Source: Struthio camelus
Lineage: Eukaryota; Chordata; Aves; Struthioniformes; Struthionidae
Length of the DNA: 64,000 bases
Direction of reading: 5' to 3'
NCBI RefSeq assembly: GCF_040807025.1
Contig: NC_090982.1
Span: 77,045,931 to 77,109,930 of the forward strand
The notes beneath the pieces were generated by a model that was not told the origin of the DNA, did not search any database, and worked only from the letters and a program-made list of their open reading frames with translations. The first letter of the stretch is position 1; the number at the start of each line of letters is the position of its first letter. The position numbers were made by a program, and so were the translations under genes. Of this stretch, positions 13,699 to 24,472 are shown one piece after another.

Positions 13699-14330
13699 CT
13701 GAGGGGACACCCAGCACCAATGAAGGTCCCTCACTCCACGACTGAGGGGATACTCGGTGCCGATGGGGGTCCCCCACCCCAAGGCCAAGGAGATGCCAGG
13801 TGCCAAGGGGGTCCCTCACCCCACGGCTGAGGGGACACCCAGCACCAAGGAGGTCCCTCACTCCAAGGCCAAGGGGACACCTGACACCAAGACGGTCCCT
13901 CACCCCACGGCCGAAGGGACACCCGGTGCCAAGGGGGTCCCTCACCCCATGGCCGAGGGCACCCCTCGCCCCACAGCCAAGGGGAAACCCGGTGCTGAGG
14001 GGATCCCTCACTCCATGGCCGAGGGCACCCCTTGCCCTACAGCTGAGGGGAAACCTGGTGCTGAGGGGATCCCTCACTCCATGGCCGAGGGCACCCCTCG
14101 CCCCACGGCCGAGGGGATGGTGTCGGGTGCTGAGGGGGTTCTTCACTCCATGGCTAAGGGCACCCCTCGCCCCACAGCTGAGGGGACTCCTCGCCTCATG
14201 GCGAAGAGGACACCCAGCACCGACGGGGTCCCTCGCCCCCCGGCCGAGGCGACGCGGGGGGGCTGAGCGGGTCCCTCGCCCCCCGGCCGAGGCGGCGCCG
14301 GGCGCTGAGCGGGTCCCTCACGCCACGGCC
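13699..14330. repeat. 42/24-nt minisatellite just upstream of CA9
   Basis: About a dozen imperfect units of 42 nt (type ccgaagggacacccggtgcc ... ccctcaccccatgg) alternate in the second half with 24-nt short units (ccgagggcacccctcgcccc + acag). Both lengths are multiples of three, so long stop-free frames run through it on both strands. It ends about 380 nt before the CA9 start codon. Confidence 0.85.
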
Positions 14331-14575
14331 GCGGTGGGGGAGGGGAACGCCTGGCTGACGGGGTCTCCCGCCCCCTGCCCGGGCCCCGGCTGACGGGGTC
14401 TCCCGCCCCGTGCGCAGGGGCCCGCTCCGTGGCGGGCAGTAGGCGCCGCGGACCCCGGCGCGGGGCTGGGGGGCGGGTCGCGGGTTCGAGTCCCCGCGCG
14501 GGCTGGCGGGCGAGCGGCCGGAGCGGCGGCTCACCTGGCCGGGCAAGGCGGCGGGCAGACTTTGCCTCTAGCCTC

Positions 14576-14582
14576 TATAAAA
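14576..14582 (+). promoter_or_regulatory. CA9: TATA box of CA9
   Basis: TATAAAA lies 125 nt before the CA9 ATG, in otherwise GC-rich DNA and with no other gene start nearby. It would place the transcription start about 25-30 nt further on. Confidence 0.6.
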
Positions 14583-14631
14583 GGTATAACGGCGGCGTGA
14601 GTCAGAGCCCCCGCCTCTCTCCGCCCGCCCT

Positions 14632-14637
14632 CACGTA
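14632..14637 (-). promoter_or_regulatory. Candidate hypoxia response element
   Basis: The plus strand reads CACGTA, so the minus strand carries TACGTG, the HIF-binding core. It lies about 30 nt downstream of the expected start site. The human CA9 element is also on the antisense strand next to the start site. Confidence 0.45.
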
Positions 14638-14706
14638 CACACGGCCCGCGCGGGCAGGCAGGCAGGCACCGAGCCGGCCGCCGCCGCCGCCGGGCACTTG
14701 CCGGAG

Positions 14707-14809
14707 ATGAGCAGCACCGGGTTGCGGGTCGCGCTGCTGCTCGTGGCCGCCCTGGGCCGCGCCGGGGCCGGGGTGGGCGCCGAGGACTCGCCGCACTCGC
14801 ACGAGAGAG
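14707..14809 (+). CDS. CA9: CA9 exon 1: signal peptide
   Basis: It encodes 34 residues beginning [17 protein letters not shown], a clear signal peptide with likely cleavage after GVGA, followed by a short acidic/His stretch. Donor is GAGAG|GTGAGC, phase 1. Human exon 1 continues into a long acidic proteoglycan-like domain; here it stops at once. An in-frame upstream TTG exists, but the ATG has a purine at -3 and fits the signal peptide. Confidence 0.88.
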
Positions 14810-17800
14810 GTGAGCCGGGGGCGGGGGGGTCCCTGTGGCTGGGCTGGGGGCAGCAGCGCGCCGCCGCCGCCGCCTTTGTCCCCGCTGCCGCCGCCGCGTC
14901 GGGGCTCTGCGCGGCGCCGGCCCCCGCGCCCAGGGGCTGGGGACCCGGCCTGGCGTGCTGCAACTTCTTTTTTCTTTCTTTTTCTTCTTTCTCTCCTGCT
15001 AATTCTGCCCCCCCCCCCCCAGCACATCGGGGCCCGGCAGCGCAGCGCGGTCCCCCCCCGGGGGCACGGGCTCTGCCTGCCGGCGGTGGCCGTTGTCCTG
15101 CTGCCGGCGGGTGGCTTTTTGCGATTTCGGGGGCAGCGTCTAAGGCAAAGCCCCAGGTCCTTGGGTCTCGGTGCCTGTTCTGAGCCGGGGACTGTGGCGC
15201 TGCGGGAGTTTGGGGGGCAGCGCCCTGGATTTGCGTCGCGTTTGGGGCTGCGCGCACCGCTGGGATGTTTCTGCTCCTGGCCATGCTCCTGCTGCGGTTC
15301 CTGTTACCAGCTTTGCTGGCGGCTTTGTGTTTCCCGGGCAGAGCGTGTCCTCCGTTGTGCCTCTGGTAAGGAGTTGTCTTGACCTGTGCCAGGGCAGCCG
15401 CTGCGCGGTCCGGACCCGGCAAGTGTTCGCTGCCAGGAGCTACTTTTGTTATTGCAGTGAATCACGCTTCTTACCAGAGCCGTTCTTGCTGGGCCGAGCG
15501 CTGAACAGAAGCAGGGACGCAGATGGTCCTTGCCACAGACATGAAGTAACCCAGGCTGCGGGGTGGGAGGGAGCTGGGCGTTCAGCGTAGCGGCCGGGTG
15601 CGCTGGCAGCGAGCGCCTGGGCACGGTGCGGGGTTAGCTTAGGGGTTGGGAGATGGGGATGCAGCTGGCAAAAGGAGCTGGAGGGGCAGGAGGTGGCAGA
15701 GAGGTGGCTGCGGAGCCCGTTAGCAAGGAGCGGGCAGCCTGGCCTTTGCTATGCTGCTGTCGGGGGCTGAAAGTCTCAGCTGTGCCCCCCTTCTGAGGAG
15801 CAGGACCACGAGTGCACGAGCTCTGCCAAGCTGCGTGTCTCGGCCTCGCTGCGAGGCATCGGTGCCGGCTCCCTCCCTGGCCCCTCCGGAGGCTTGTGGG
15901 GGAGGTAGGGCTGGTGGGCACCCTGCACCAGCCCAGGGTTGCCACAGAGGCCTGCCCAGGTTGCCCAGCCCCAGCAGATGTGGAAGGGGGCTCTGGGAGC
16001 CTCCAGCTTGCCCAGGGTCCTGCGATACGGGTATCTTCAGGAAACAGTAGCTCTCTTGCCTACTGCAGCCAGTTTCCTCTCTCCCCTCTCTTCAGGCCTG
16101 TCCTGTTCTCCATTTCCTCCTCTTTTCTTCCACCTGAGCCCATTTCTCTTGCTGTAACCTCCTATTTGACTCATTCCCCTTGGGTTTTCCCCATTTTTGC
16201 TCGCTTCTACTCAGGTGCCCTACGTGCTGCAGTGTGCTGCTGCCATTTCCTCTTTTCGCTGGCACCTGCCGGCGTGGGAGCGCTTGGGTTCATGGGGAGC
16301 AGGAGCGTGCCGTGGTGCAATGTCTGCCCTATGCCTTCCCCGACCCGAGCAGGCCTCCCTGGGGAGCTGGCCCGAGTCCCGCATGCCATGGCCCAGTCAG
16401 TCCTCCCCCAGCAGCACAAAGAACAGTCCCTGCAGCGACCTGAGCTCCTGATGGCAGATTAAAGGCTGATCCCAAAGGTTTGCAATGGGTCAGAGTTTAT
16501 GAACACAAAAGGGCTTTAATGCAGCCAGGCTTGGGAGGGATCAGTGCCCCCATGGAGCTGTGTCCTGGGAGGAAAGGGCCTGTGCGGGCTGTGCGTCTGC
16601 ATGGGGAAACCAGGGCTGTGCTTGCAGAGGAAGGGCCTGGCAACTTGGAGCTGTGCCGCAGGAGAAGAGGATCTTTGTGGGGGTCCCCAAAAGGGGCAGC
16701 TGGGTTGGGCACCCCGTTGCCCAGACCCTGTGTCAGCTCGGTGCTCGCAGCACCCTGGCCTGGGGACCTGCCTGCAGCCGGTCTTTGGGCAGGGGGAGCA
16801 CTGCGGCACAGCCTGCGTGCCTTGACCAGGCCATCGCCTTTGAGGGAGACGTGTTTTGTAGGCTGAGCTCTGCGGCTGGTCCCTGCTTCGGGACTCTTAG
16901 TGCATCTCTGCGCACCCTGGTACTTGCTGGGCCATTGAGCATCAGAAATAACACCCCACTTTCCCTCCTCTCTGGACCATGAGCTCTTGTGGTTCCCCGC
17001 CCCAGGTTGGGACCTGTCTCCTTGCCCGGGAGCACAGCAAGGTGGTCCTGCCCTGGCATCGCTGTGTCAGCCAGCCTCATCCCACAGGGCCTTGGCTGCC
17101 AGGCTGGGATCTGGCCCAGGGGCCCAGCACGGAGAGGGGGAGCTGGCAGGATCCCAGTGCCCTCCGTGGCTGAGCACGGGGCCATCGCGTGCCCAAGGGA
17201 AGGGAGCGGGGTGTCTGAGCTGGAAGCGAGCCTGCTGTCCCGCCTGCTGCACACAAGCCGTCGAGTTTCTCTTCGCCTCGGAGCTCAAGGCGAGGAGGTG
17301 CCGTCGGACAGCATCTGCGGCGTGAACGGCACGCGGTTGCTGCCCTGCGTTTCAGGGTTGCCCTGCAGTGGCTTCAGGCTGCCTGTCCGCTGATCTGTGG
17401 GAAAACTGAGGGTGGAGAGGGGCAGATGGAAAAGGCAGACCCTCTGGTGCCCCTCCGAATTGCCTAGCTCTGCTGCGGGATCCCTCCGGCTCCATGCAGC
17501 CAATCCCCCAGCCTCGATGAGAGCAGAGTCTCTCTCGGAGCGTGTCGTCCATCCCCACGTCCCTGTGGCACGGCGACATCTCCTCTCCTCTGTGCTGCCT
17601 CGGAGCAGCCAGCAGGTCCAGCCCCTTTCTTTAGCCTACCGTTGGGCTGGCCCCTCACCCTGCCAAAAGCTTCCCCTGTCCTCCCAGGCAGCAGGACATG
17701 CTGAGCAGCGAGCCGCTAATGGCAGCGCCCGCCTGAGCTCCGCCGGAAAGCGCTGCTGGATGGTGTTAGGTGTCACGGAGGGAAGGGAGCCGCTCGCCGC

Positions 17801-20800
17801 AGCGCGAGCGTCCCAGAAGCGGGAGGGCGGGGGGAGAGCGCAAAGGAGAGCACAACAGGGAAATCGGCTGCCTCTGGGGCTATGAAACATCCTCCCCCCT
17901 GGAGAAAGGGAACAGCATTTAGTGTTAAGCTGGACCAACCCTGCGGCTCAGCTGGAGGGGCTCTGCGTGGCTTTTCTCGCCCTCTTCTCCCAAGGCAGTC
18001 GGCTCCCTGCTGCGCTGCCTGGCTGGGGCCCCCCGCGAGCCCTCTCCTTGCGCGTTACCTCCCAGCGCGCTCATCCAGGTGGTGGGCAGCGGCTGGGTTT
18101 TTCCCCCAGGTTTCTTGCAGCGCTTTACAGCGCCTACCCGGGCTGTCAGCGCTGGCAGGTAGGGCAGGGCGCGCGGCGCTGCATCACCCGCTGCTGAAAT
18201 GCAGCCACCTCTGTTGTGGTAAATGGCAGCGGTTCAGTAGCAAGGAGAACTGGTGTCTGGCAGCTTTCAGAGGGGGAAGACTGTGCTCAGCTGGGGAGTG
18301 TGGGAGGTAGGCTGTAATTATGCAAATAGACATTTGGGCAGGGCAATGGGTTAATGTTCATGGCACGAAGGGCTGTGAGATTGCGAATGCCCCCACGTGG
18401 AAGGGACTGGAGCATTGCAGCGTGCCCGATGCTGAGCGGGCATCGGCTGCGACGCCTCCTGGCAGCGCTCGGCGCACATGCCGAGGGGCCCAGCCCTGTG
18501 CACCTGGGCCTGTGAGATGTTCGCTGGCGTGGGTGGCCTGGCTGCTGCTGCTGCTGTAGCTGTGCCCAAATCTGTGGGATCAGGGAAACTAATTTGGCTG
18601 GCCTCGGTGCATGGATGAGTGCTTCTGGGTACTTTTTGCTCTGGTTGCTGGGAGACCCCCGGGAGAACTTGTTCTGGCTGAACTGGGATGGATCAGACTC
18701 CTTGGTGCAGCTGCAGCCTTGAGGTTATTCACATGGGTGGTAGGAGGCTGGTGGAGCAGGGAGGTGCCAGCACCGTGCTATCGCCCCATCTATGACCTGA
18801 GCTTTGAGCCACTTGCAGTGTAGGCAGAGTCCCTGGAGCTGAGCAGAAACGGGGTGCTGCGGCAGGATGTGCGTCGACTGCGGGCTGTTGGGTCACCGTT
18901 CCCAGGCCTGACCTGAATACCCCTCTGAGATGCCACATCCCCGTGCTGCAAGAGAGGAAAGCTGCCAGGGCATATCTTGAGGGTCCTAGTCACAGAATCA
19001 CAGAATCGTTTAGCTTGGACCTCTGGAGATCATCTAGTCCAACCTCCCTGCTCAAGCAGGGTCACCTAGAGCATATTGCCCAGGATCACATCCAGACGGG
19101 TTTTGAATATCTCCAGCGAAGGAGACTCCACCACCTCTCTGGGCAACCTGTTCCAACGCTCTGTCACCCTCACAGTGAAGAAGTTTTTTCTCAGGTTCAG
19201 ATGGAACTTCCTGTGGTTCAGTTTCTGCCCGTTGCCTCTTGTCCTGTTGCTGGGCACCACGGAGAAGAGGCTGGCCTCATCCTCTTGACACCCTCCCTTC
19301 AGATACTTGTACACGTTGATGAGATCGCCTCTCAGTCTTCTCTTCTCCAGGCTGAATAGTCCTGTCCATGACTGCTATCGGTGGAGGATCCTTGCACCCC
19401 TTTTCTTTCCTCTTTACCCTCCTGCCAGCACCGTGCAGTGCATGTGCCTTTGCAGAGCCTGGCAGAGCTGCCACCCTCCTCCAAGCCACTCTGAGAGGCA
19501 GCCTGGGAAATCACAGCCTGCTCTGACCTTTCTTGCGGCTCTGGCCGTGGCATCCGTAATGCCACAGCTTCTTGCCTGGTGCTCCATGCCAGGACGGGAG
19601 CTGGCACTGCCTGCCACAGAGAAGCGTGGAGTGCAGGCATCCTCCCTGCCACAGGAGATGTGGCATGTTTCCAAAGTTCACATGCTTCTCCCTCGTGCTT
19701 TTGCTGGGCACCCTCAGCCCTGGCCTCCTAGGGAAATACTGGGAGGGATGTCTGTGGAGTGATTTTCTTCCTGGAGACAGCGGACCAGGAGCAGGAAAGC
19801 TGGGCTTCTGCACATGGGCTGCCTTCATCGGACCTGGGCTCTCAGGCTGACCATGACGGACAGTAGTAGCATCTTTGGTGCACGCCTGGATCTGCATTGG
19901 AGAGAGGAGGGCAGGCTCCCACTGTGTTTGGGGCCTTATGTCAGACGTCTGGGCCTGGGAAAATGTGCCTCTTCCTTTCTCACCCGTGAGCTGGAATCCA
20001 CTCCTATTAATAGCGAGTGACTGTCAATAGCTGTTGTCAGCAGCGGTGCTGGGGCTGGAGCTGCGCCTGCCCCTCCTGCATGCCGGCCCGGCCAGCGGGT
20101 GTTCGCCTCGCTGAGGCAGGGAGACAGTCTTGGTGCTGGCCTCATGGCTGGACCGTGCTGCTAAATGCTCCCTTGCGTCCTTGCACCCTTGGGAACTGAT
20201 GGGAAAGGGGCATGGGTGCTGCCCCAAGCTGTGGCACCCAACCTGCCCCTTGCTGCTAGGTGAGCTCAGGGTGTGCTCCCCATCTCGTCCCGGGTCCATC
20301 GCGCCCCTCTGCCCACCCCAGCACCCTCACTAGCTGAGGTATGCCAACAGCCTGTGTGCACCAATGCTGCACCCACGGTCAGCACGCTGGTAGGAAGAGG
20401 AGGAACCCTTGAGCTGTGCCAGCCTGGGCAGGGGCATGGTCCTTAATGGGGTCTTTTGGCCTCGGGACAAATCTGAGCCCATGTCCCTCCTGCCTGGAGC
20501 TCTCTGCTTGCTCCTAGCCTCAACCTGGAGGAGAAGTGTCCATCTTCTGCTGAGAGGCCAGGCAGCTGCTGGGGAAAGCCCATGGGGCATGCTGACGTGT
20601 CCTGGGCCAGGGGATGTGCCGCTGTGCCATGGCTGCAGCGCTCCCAATGGGCTGCCCGTGATGTGGGGCTTGGAGAGGTCCTAGCATGGGCCCCTGTCCT
20701 TCCCCTGCCCTTCCTAGGGAAAGGGTTTGCCTGTGGCAGGACTCTTACGCACCTCTCCATGGGAGTTTGGGTAGTGTGGACAGGTTGGGGGGGCCATAAG

Positions 20801-23800
20801 GGCCTGCTGGGACAGGAGCTGGGCCTGGGACACTCGGAAAGGTGTTTAGTCTGGCACTTCTTCCACTGGGAGCCTGTCCCAATGGCTAGTGGTATTTGCT
20901 CTTGAGTAAGACGTGGTTTTGGTGGCTGTTTTCCTGATGAGGAAAACTGCAGACCTGCCTTGCTAAATGCTTTTTCTTGGGACGGCGGGAGGCTGTGGCT
21001 GCTCTAGAGTAGCTGGAAGAGCATTTGTGCCACTTCTCAATGACGGAAGCCACTATCTGTGATTTTTACTGTCGTAACAATGATAACAAATGGCCAAGTC
21101 CCAGCTTTCCCCCTGCATGACATGCGCGGGAGACCTGGCCTTGCCCTGGGGACCTTGACCCTTTCGGCCGGAGGCAGAGCCCTCCGGGAGCATCCCGCTT
21201 GCCACGGTGGAGGCAGGGGGGGATCCAAGTGTGGTGGGAGCCTGGGGACCCGCACCTGGGCCAGGAGTGCTGCCTGGGGAGCTGTGCATGCTGCCAGTCT
21301 TTCCCTTCTACTCACACTCCTTTTTTTTTTCCCCTTTTCCTTTTCAAGGTCCTGGCCAGGGTCACTGGAGCTATAAAGGTAAATACCCTGTGGTTACTCC
21401 TGCTTTTTCCTACCACCCTACAGGCCCTGGGCCTGAGCCAGGTGTGGTTAATGATTACAGGGCTCCCGTGTGCACCCCACAGCTCACCTTTCCCTCCTGC
21501 CCAACCCTGCCAGCTTCGGCAGTGCCGATGGCTGCCCAGGGGCACGGCCGGCTGGATGGGCCCAGGCAGGTGCTCCCATTTGGCTGGGAAGCAGTGGCCC
21601 TGCTCAGGGTTTCCCCAGCCCCCTTGGGCGCGATGGGGATGCCCCTTGTGGTCTGGCTCTCCTGGCCCCAATCCCATGCCAAACCGGGCTCTGCTCTCTA
21701 GGCTGGACTTGCAGCCTCTGCGGGGACTTTGACCTGCCCAGGGCTAAGCCTATGTCCTTGGTCTCCTTCCCTCCTCTCCTGCCATGGCAGGGCTGAGCCT
21801 CCCCGCCGCATCCTGGACGGGCATCACTGCAGCCCTAGTGCCGAGGCAGCCGCTTCACAGCGCGGTGAGCTCGGGGCGCTCCCGCAACGGGGCAGGTGAA
21901 GTGACAGGCTGGAGGGCCAGGCTGTGCAAAGCAGCCAGACCGTGACGAGCTGCAGAGCAGGAGCTCCTCTGCCTGCCAAGTCCCCTCGTAAATCATCTTC
22001 TCACGCTCTTCCCAAACACCCCTAAAATAGACTTTCCTGGCAGCTCACCACGCTCGGAGGCCTTGTCCTAATCCAGCTGCCCACAGTCATGTGGCAGCAC
22101 AGAGCTGCTCCCATGGATGCTCCCAAGCTACCTTGGGGGAAACTAAACTGTGTGCAGGGTTTATTCCCTGGCCTGTGCTTGTCCCCTTCCCTCCTTTCCG
22201 GCGTGCCCCGTGCCCGGGCGGTCTCACGTGCCCTCCCTCCCGAACCAGACTGGCAGGAGTGGAACTTGCACTACCCGGACTGCGGAGGCATGATGCAGTC
22301 ACCCATCAACATCAACACGGCCAAGACCATCTTCAGTCCCCAGCTGCGGCCCATCCAGCTCTCTGGCTACAGCCTGCCCTCCAAGGAGAGACTCAAGCTG
22401 AAAAACAACGGACACACAGGTGGGTGGCTGAAGGGATGTGGCACGGGGCTGGCCTCACCGAGGCCAAGCCGTTGCTCGCAGCCTCTCCTGGCAGGACCGG
22501 GCTGGTCTGAAACTCTTGCGCTCTGGTCTCTGGTGAGGTTGCTGTCTTGTAGGCTTCATTCATACGGTCTCCAAGGCCAAAAGGGCAACATTAGGCTGTC
22601 TAGCCTGTAAGGCCCAAGTGCTTTCCTGGCTGGAGTGGAGAAACCAAGAGATGGAGAACTCACCGCTGCCTTTGGGAGTTTGCTCCAAGAATTTATTGTA
22701 ATCCACACTTCTTTTAAAAAATGGATCCTGGTACTTCTGATATAAGTTTGCAGCTGTTAGTTCCTCTCCTACATTTCACTGTTAAAGGACCATTTGGTCT
22801 CTGATATGACTTTGCCATTAAGGTATTTACCTCTTAGGCTTTTAGGACACAATATCAGTCAAATTCCTTAAGCTATGTGTTAGGATGTTATCTCAGGATC
22901 TTAAGGCATTTTTTTATGGGCCTTTTATATGCCTTCTCCAATTTTAGGGCATTTTTTGGAATGTGAGGACACAGTTTATTCACAGTATTTTAGCATCAGT
23001 CTCACCCTGCCAGGTATAGAGATTAAACCCACCTCCTTCCTGCTCACTACCCCACAGTTATGCATCTGGGAACAGTGGGTCCTGTGTGCTACCATGTCCT
23101 TGTGGGAGCGTGTCAAGTGTTATGTGTGTACTGATGTCGTCATGGCTCAGGGACTGGCAGAGGTAGTAGAGGCCATGACTTAAAATTCATTGAAGGTGTG
23201 ATAAAGCAGCTCACTGCCTTGGTAGCTAGCAAGACAGATTGAGCTGGTCTGTGCATTAAAGCAAACTCAAGGAGTTAGATTTGCTGTGCATGGTCAGAGC
23301 AGCCACGCATTGCATGCACGGAGCTTTATAATGCCTCCTGCCCTAGCGTGCCTGCATAGTTAAACTACTTGAGCTCGGTAGTTGCTATTTTAGACACCCT
23401 GGCATCTGGAGTTGCTTAGTGTTCAGAAAAGCAGTCATAGCACTTTCAGAGAGAGAACAACTCATTTCCCATGTGCTTATAAGATGCCCTTTTTATTATG
23501 GAAACTGCCAATCTTCTGTGATCATTATGAAAAGCCAGAAGTAACTAAAACATCACACATCTACTAGAATATTTGTACAGTTAATCCTTCTTATACTATA
23601 CAATGTACAAAGTTCTGAAGTGAGAATGACTCATATAAATAATAGAAGGAATGCACTAATTAAGATATACAAAAGAAATGTAAAAGCAGATAAACTTCCA
23701 GAGAGGGAGCGATTTCTCACTTCCTGTATTTGAGTTTTGTATCTTTAAGCCCAGTAGCAGGGAACAGAGGAGGGGACGAATGACTCATCATGGTCATATT

Positions 23801-24430
23801 ATGCTGTTAATCCTGAATCTGCGCTCTAGCTCAGTGATGTGACCAAGAGATATTTCACCTATAAATACAGAGGAAGGAAAAGAGTTGATTTTAAAAATCA
23901 AAAGGAGGTGCTCAGAAAGATATGACAGCCTTCCTCAGGCTTCAGAGATTGTTCAAAATATCAGAGCTATTTTGTGGCCTGTCCCAATAACCCAGCTTTA
24001 AGATTTGCCACATTGCTGTATGAGGACTGACTTGCTAGCCAGGACTTGGCCACGGTTTGAATCAGATTAAAGTAAAAGGCAGACAAAAGTATGTATTTAT
24101 AGCATCCATACAGGCAAAGCTTTAACTCTGAATGACTGCAGAAGAGTAATGCTTCCATAACAGCAGTCCTAGTGCTTGTCATACACTTACAGGCCACTTT
24201 ACTTGAATGGTCCTAGCTTGCCAATGATACAGCGCTCTCTTTACAGCTACTCTGCTCTCATAGGTGTTTAACGCTTCACCAATATCTTTCTCCATGAATT
24301 TTGTCTACAGTCTCTTTATGCTTGCTTACTGAATAAATTATGGGGTAACATCTGGCTTAGAACTAACCCCTGGGAGATTCTGCAGAGAGGTTGTTCTGCT
24401 CTTCGGTATTTCCCCAGCAGCTACTTTTGA

Positions 24431-24472
<42 letters not shown>

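Larger units (their letters stand above)
14470..14706 (+). promoter_or_regulatory. CA9: CA9 promoter and 5' UTR region
   Basis: This GC-rich region holds a TATA box (TATAAAA, 14,576-14,582), an AP-1 site (TGAGTCA, 14,598-14,604) and, on the minus strand, a hypoxia-response core TACGTG (14,632-14,637). Transcription would start near 14,606, leaving a 5' UTR of about 100 nt. Human CA9 is known to depend on AP-1/SP1 elements and a TACGTG-type HRE right at its start site. That the sites work here is inference. Confidence 0.6.

Noticed and set aside
13640-14393. Proline-rich repeat proteins on both strands
   Set aside because: Open in several frames and on both strands because repeat units are multiples of three; no start context, splice sites or homologs recognised. 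Kept only as a finding.
14482-14495. tRNA-like T-loop 'gggttcgagtcccc'
   Set aside because: No A box or cloverleaf can be formed at the right distances upstream; chance match in GC-rich promoter DNA.
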